Origin: Selenomonadaceae bacterium
GTDB lineage: Bacteria; Bacillota; Negativicutes; Selenomonadales; Selenomonadaceae
NCBI GenBank assembly: GCA_016280345.1
Contig: JAEEGN010000269.1
Location: forward strand, 1 to 9,323
Reading direction: 5' to 3'
Length of the DNA: 9,323 nt
A model generated the notes under the pieces. That model saw only the letters and a program-made list of their open reading frames with translations. It did not search any database and was not told the DNA's origin. How positions within the stretch are numbered: the stretch's first letter is position 1; each line of letters begins with the position of its first letter. A program made the translations under genes and the position numbers. Shown one piece after another: positions 6,148-9,323 of this stretch.

Positions 6148-6156
6148 AAAAGGAGG
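6148..6156 (+). promoter_or_regulatory. Ribosome binding site that fixes the GTG start of larA
   Basis: AAAAGGAGG lies 7 nt before the GTG at 6164. An ATG at 6122 is in frame, but it precedes this site and would be translated through it. Confidence 0.85.
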
Positions 6157-6163
6157 CGGATTC

Positions 6164-7438
6164 GTGAAAGAGTACACATTCCACTACGGCCGAGGCACGA
6201 AGAGTTTCTCCCTTGACGAGTCGCGGGTGCTGAAGGAAATCCGGATGCCGGAACTGCCGCTGGTGACCGACGTCAAGGCGGCGGTGCTCGACGCCATCTA
6301 TCATCCCATCGGCACCAGGCCCATCAACGAGATCGTGAAGGCCGGAGACACCGTGACCTTCATCTGCAACGACCCGACCCGGGTGGCCAATAGCTTCGAT
6401 TTCATGCCGGTCTTCGTCGATGAGATGAACAAGCTCGGCGTGCCCGACGAGAATATGCAGATCGTTTTCTCCCTTGGCACCCACCGACTGATGACGGAGC
6501 AGGAAATGAAGGAGGCCGTGGGCGAGAACGTGGCCTCGCGGCTCAAGATGTACAACAGCGACGCCAGCGTGCCGTCGGATTTCGAGTATTTCGGGACCAC
6601 GAGCCGCTTCACGCCGGTGCTCATCAACAAGCGCATCTGCCACAGCGACCACGTGATCCTCACCGGCACCATCGTCCACCACTATTTCAGCGGTTACGGC
6701 GGCGGGCGCAAGGCGGTGCTGCCGGGCTGCGCGGCCATGGAGACGGTGCGCCACAACCACAGTTTCATGCTCGATCCCCGGGCCGGTCTCGGCAAGGCCG
6801 AAGGCAACCCGGTTTATGACGACCAGATGGAGGGCGTGGCCCTCTGGGCGAAGGGACGCAGCGTGTTCCTGTTCAACGCCATCCTCGACGCCGAGCACCG
6901 CTTCCTGAAGATGTTCGCCGGCGATTACGTGAAGGCCCACGTCGAGGCCTGCAAGTTCGTGGACGAGGCTTACGGCGTAAGGATCGACAAGCAGGCCGAC
7001 GTGGTCATCGCCAGCTGCGGCGGCTATCCGAAGGACATCAACGTCTATCAGATGCAGAAGACGATGGACAACGCCGTGCTGGCGGCGCGCGAGGGCGGCG
7101 TCGTGGTCCTGCTGGCGGAGTGCGAGGAAGGCAGCGGCAGCAAGGTGCTGGAGGAGGTCTGCCGCCGGCTGGGCTCCATCGAGGCCATCGAGGAAGACGT
7201 GGCGAAGCGCTTCGTGATCGGGCAGAACAAGGCCTACGCCGTCACCCGGTTGATGAAGAAGGCCCGATTCATTCTGGTGACCGGCCTCGACCGGCAACTG
7301 GCGAAGGAGATGCTCTTCACCGGCGCCGTGGATACGGTGGAGGAAGCGCTGAAGATGGCGGAGGAATACGTGGGCAAGGACTACAACGTAATCCTGATGC
7401 CCACCGGCAGCCTGACCGTGCCGCTCTATGAGGGATAA
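6164..7438 (+). CDS. larA: LarA-family nickel-pincer 2-hydroxyacid racemase
   Basis: A 424-residue cytosolic protein of the length typical of LarA, starting at GTG after a strong ribosome binding site. LarA uses a nickel-pincer nucleotide bound to a lysine to racemise lactate by hydride transfer. The known active-site residues of the Lactobacillus plantarum enzyme are all present, offset by one: H107-R108 (for H108), H173 in HHYFSGYGGGRK, K183 (for the pincer-binding K184) and H199 in RHNH (for the nickel ligand H200). NDPTR (69-73) and GGYPKDINVYQ (287-296 region) also match. Homologues act on lactate, malate, other 2-hydroxyacids or sugar acids, so lactate is only the default substrate. The cofactor genes larB, larC and larE are not in the window. 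It may be co-transcribed with the preceding gene, and it ends at a strong terminator. Confidence 0.9.
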   Translation: MKEYTFHYGRGTKSFSLDESRVLKEIRMPELPLVTDVKAAVLDAIYHPIGTRPINEIVKAGDTVTFICNDPTRVANSFDFMPVFVDEMNKLGVPDENMQIVFSLGTHRLMTEQEMKEAVGENVASRLKMYNSDASVPSDFEYFGTTSRFTPVLINKRICHSDHVILTGTIVHHYFSGYGGGRKAVLPGCAAMETVRHNHSFMLDPRAGLGKAEGNPVYDDQMEGVALWAKGRSVFLFNAILDAEHRFLKMFAGDYVKAHVEACKFVDEAYGVRIDKQADVVIASCGGYPKDINVYQMQKTMDNAVLAAREGGVVVLLAECEEGSGSKVLEEVCRRLGSIEAIEEDVAKRFVIGQNKAYAVTRLMKKARFILVTGLDRQLAKEMLFTGAVDTVEEALKMAEEYVGKDYNVILMPTGSLTVPLYEG

Positions 7439-7461
7439 GAAGACAGATGGAAGATGGGAAA

Positions 7462-7509
7462 GGCGCTGGTTCGCCGGGGAAAATGGCCCGGCGGCCGGCG
7501 CCTTTTTTT
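7462..7509 (+). terminator. Intrinsic terminator of larA
   Basis: A long two-part stem: GGCGCTGG with CCGGCGCC (one G-T pair), a small TT/G internal loop, then CGCCGGG with CCCGGCG, loop GAAAATGG-like, followed by seven Ts (7503-7509). It begins 24 nt after the stop codon. Confidence 0.93.
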
Positions 7510-7521
7510 GGCAAAGAATAA

Positions 7522-7532
7522 GTTTTTGACAG
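7522..7532 (+). repeat. GTTTTTGACAG motif, copy 3
   Basis: Third copy, just after the larA terminator; identical over 15 bp (7520-7534) to copy 1. No -10 element lies 16-18 nt after its TTGACA. Confidence 0.5.
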
Positions 7533-7544
7533 AGTGAAAAATGG

Positions 7545-7571
7545 TTGACGCGATTCGGGCGAGGGTATGAT
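7545..7571 (+). promoter_or_regulatory. Possible promoter of the spermidine-synthase-like gene
   Basis: TTGACG (7545-7550) and TATGAT (7566-7571) are separated by only 15 nt, shorter than ideal. Some promoter is expected here, since the larA terminator lies just upstream. The leader would be about 110 nt and includes a GGCG/CGCC hairpin followed by six Ts (7577-7596), a weak attenuator-like element. Confidence 0.4.
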
Positions 7572-7651
7572 GGTTGGCGTCTGTCCCGCCTTTTTTGTGC
7601 GTCGCGGCAGGAATCCGCCCGGCCGCGGCGAATGAATAGAGCAGCAAACAG

Positions 7652-7689
7652 AAAGGAGGCGCTGGCCGGGCGACGGCCAGCGACGGTAT
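7652..7689 (+). promoter_or_regulatory. Ribosome binding site separated from its start codon by a hairpin
   Basis: AAAGGAGG (7652-7659) lies 30 nt before the ATG at 7690, too far for normal initiation. The gap contains a perfect 8-bp stem (CGCTGGCC, 7660-7667, with GGCCAGCG, 7675-7682) with loop GGGCGAC. When folded, only 7 nt (ACGGTAT) separate the binding site from the ATG. No ATG, GTG or TTG occurs in any frame between 7660 and 7689, and the frame of this gene has a stop at 7633-7635. Confidence 0.7.
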
Positions 7690-9282
7690 ATGCGGAAATC
7701 CCTGCTTCAGAGCGACACCTTCCTCTACGCCACCGAATTCTTCGCCGGTATGTCGGTGATGGCGGTGGAGCTGGGGGCCAGCCGTCTTCTGGCCCCCTAC
7801 TTCAGTTCTTCCCAGATCGTCTGGACCATCATCATCGGCACCATCATGATCGCCACCGCCCTTGGCAACCTCTGGGGCGGGCGCTCGGCCGACCGGGACC
7901 CGGACCCGGCCCGTCTTTACCGGCGGCTCATCGTCGCCGCCCTCTGGATCGCCGCCGTCCCCTTCCTCGGCAAGTACGTCATCCTGGCCATCGGCGGGTT
8001 GCTGGTCGTGGCCATCGACACCAACCTGCTCATCGCCTCGGCCTTCCTCTCCTGCCTGGCAATCTTCGTCTTCCCGCTGTTCCTGCTGGGGACGGTGACG
8101 CCGTGCCTGGTGAAATACTGCACCGCGAATCTCGCCCACAACGCCCGCGTCGTCGGCCGGCTCGGCGCTTTCCAGACGGTGGGCAGCATCCTCGGGACCT
8201 TCCTGCCGACTTTCGTGACGATTCCCGCCTGGGGCACGGCAGCCAGCTTCCTGGTCTTTTCCGGCGTGCTGCTGGCGCTGGGGCTGGCGTATTTCCTCGG
8301 CCGCGGCGATGCCCGCCGGCCGCTGGCCGCCACCGTCGCCCTTTTCTTCGCTCTGAGCTTCCTGGGAACGCGTAGCGGCTTCGCCTTCTGGGTGCCGGGG
8401 CTGCGCTATGAGGGGGAATCCATTTACAACTACCTGCAGGTGCGCGAGACGGAAAGCGCCACCATCCTCTCGACCAACGTCCTGTTTGGCATCCAGTCCA
8501 TCCTGCCGAAAGGCGGCGGGCTTTCGGGCCGGATGTATTTCGACTACGTTCTGGCGGCGCCGGTGCTGCTGGCGGAGGACCGGCCGCTGGACATCCTGGT
8601 CCTCGGCAACGGGGCGGGGACCTTCGCCCGCCAGTGCCGCCAGATTTTTCCTCAGCACCGGCTGACCGGCGTCGAGATCGACGAGAAGATCACCGGCCTC
8701 GCCCGGCGCTTTTTCGAGTTGCCCGATGACGTCCCTGTCGTCACTTACGACGGCCGGGCCTACCTGCAGGCGGATCAGCGTCGCTACGACGTGATTTTCG
8801 TGGACGCCTATCAGGACATCACGATCCCGTTCCAGATGAGCTCGGTGGAGTTCTTCCGGCTGGTGCGCGACCATCTGGCGCCGGACGGCGTCCTGGTGGT
8901 GAACTTCAATATGCGGACCGAGGGAGCGGAGGGGATCAACGCCTGCCTCACGGCGACCATCGGCGCCGTCTTTCCCGCCGGGCGCGTCATCGACGCCGGC
9001 GTCACGAACCGCCTGCTCTTCGTCTCCATGGACGAGACCTTCCCCGACCGTCTGGCGCCCAAAGCCGCCGCCCTCTCCCACCCGGAGCTGCGGACGCTGA
9101 TGGCGCGCCTGGCCCGGGAGTGGCAGCCGCCCCGCGCCGGCGGCCAGATCCTCACCGACGACCGCGCTCCGGTGGAACTGTTGGGCATGAAGGCCATCGA
9201 CGCCATCATCCGCCGCGAGACCGGCTACTACCGGAAAATCCTGCGGGAAGAAGGGTTGAAAGGCCTGATGGACGCTCTGTAA
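7690..9282 (+). CDS. Membrane-anchored spermidine-synthase-like protein
   Basis: A 530-residue fusion. Residues about 12-222 form some seven or eight membrane segments and include the start VELGASRLLAPYF, which is common to this family of fused transporter-like/spermidine-synthase proteins. Residues about 255-530 form a cytosolic Rossmann domain like spermidine synthase (SpeE). It has GNGAG (306-310, nucleotide/dcSAM-binding loop position), GVEID (327-331), DGRAYL (354-359) and VDAYQD (371-376), followed by HLAPDGVLVVNFN. Soluble SpeE has a D-S/T-x-D-P-type catalytic motif; here it is DAYQD without the proline, as in other membrane-fused relatives. Aminopropyl transfer is therefore uncertain, and a different small-molecule transferase or polyamine-linked role is possible. 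The ATG at 7690 is the only possible start in this frame after the stop at 7633. Its ribosome binding site lies behind a hairpin. The gene appears monocistronic; no partner gene is visible. Confidence 0.88.
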   Translation: MRKSLLQSDTFLYATEFFAGMSVMAVELGASRLLAPYFSSSQIVWTIIIGTIMIATALGNLWGGRSADRDPDPARLYRRLIVAALWIAAVPFLGKYVILAIGGLLVVAIDTNLLIASAFLSCLAIFVFPLFLLGTVTPCLVKYCTANLAHNARVVGRLGAFQTVGSILGTFLPTFVTIPAWGTAASFLVFSGVLLALGLAYFLGRGDARRPLAATVALFFALSFLGTRSGFAFWVPGLRYEGESIYNYLQVRETESATILSTNVLFGIQSILPKGGGLSGRMYFDYVLAAPVLLAEDRPLDILVLGNGAGTFARQCRQIFPQHRLTGVEIDEKITGLARRFFELPDDVPVVTYDGRAYLQADQRRYDVIFVDAYQDITIPFQMSSVEFFRLVRDHLAPDGVLVVNFNMRTEGAEGINACLTATIGAVFPAGRVIDAGVTNRLLFVSMDETFPDRLAPKAAALSHPELRTLMARLAREWQPPRAGGQILTDDRAPVELLGMKAIDAIIRRETGYYRKILREEGLKGLMDAL

Positions 9283-9305
9283 AAAATAAAAGGGACGCGT
9301 TGCCA

Positions 9306-9311
9306 TTGACA
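9306..9311 (+). promoter_or_regulatory. Possible -35 element of a gene beyond the window
   Basis: A consensus TTGACA lies 24 nt after the last stop codon; the matching -10 would fall outside the window, so this cannot be confirmed. Confidence 0.25.
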
Positions 9312-9323
9312 AACGGCGTTCGA

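Overview
The window looks like chromosomal DNA from an anaerobic Bacillota (Firmicutes) bacterium with GC-rich genes. Support comes from strong AAGGAGG-type ribosome binding sites, sigma-A-like promoters, chromosomal parS sites of the Firmicutes consensus, and a hydrogenase-like iron-sulfur protein. Negativicutes or Clostridia fit best, but I cannot name a genus from sequence alone. It reads as ordinary chromosome with several unusual pieces; I see no insertion sequence, phage gene or CRISPR array.

Layout. Bases 1-2480 carry leftward genes: the first 106 codons of a dicarboxylate/amino acid:cation symporter (cut by the window edge), a gene-free stretch of about 830 bp, and an AzgA-type NCS2 purine permease. 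The gene-free stretch holds three perfect 16-bp parS sites and one decayed copy in a 40/41-bp tandem array, then an AT-rich part that could encode a small RNA, and a hairpin terminator. Around 2500-2700 the coding direction switches. To the right everything is rightward: tRNA-Ser(GCU) with its own promoter and terminator, a YadS/TRIC-type (UPF0126) membrane protein, a hydrogenase-like iron-sulfur protein fused to a GGDEF diguanylate cyclase, a LarA-family nickel-pincer racemase, and a membrane-anchored spermidine-synthase-like protein.

How the genes relate. Most are separate transcription units with their own promoters and terminators, so this is not one operon. The exceptions are the hydrogenase-GGDEF gene and larA: they are 87 bp apart with no terminator hairpin that I can see, so read-through is possible. 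The hydrogenase-GGDEF protein is the best candidate for an under-described system. It carries two ferredoxin-type clusters, an H-cluster-like domain lacking the proton-transfer cysteine, a further Fe-S module, and a GGDEF domain with intact active and inhibitory sites. That suggests H2 or redox state sensed and passed directly to c-di-GMP.

Two further points stand out. The parS array lies in an intergenic region and has regular spacing. In the leader of the last gene, a perfect 8-bp hairpin sits between the Shine-Dalgarno sequence and a start codon 30 nt away; folding would restore a normal 7-nt spacing.
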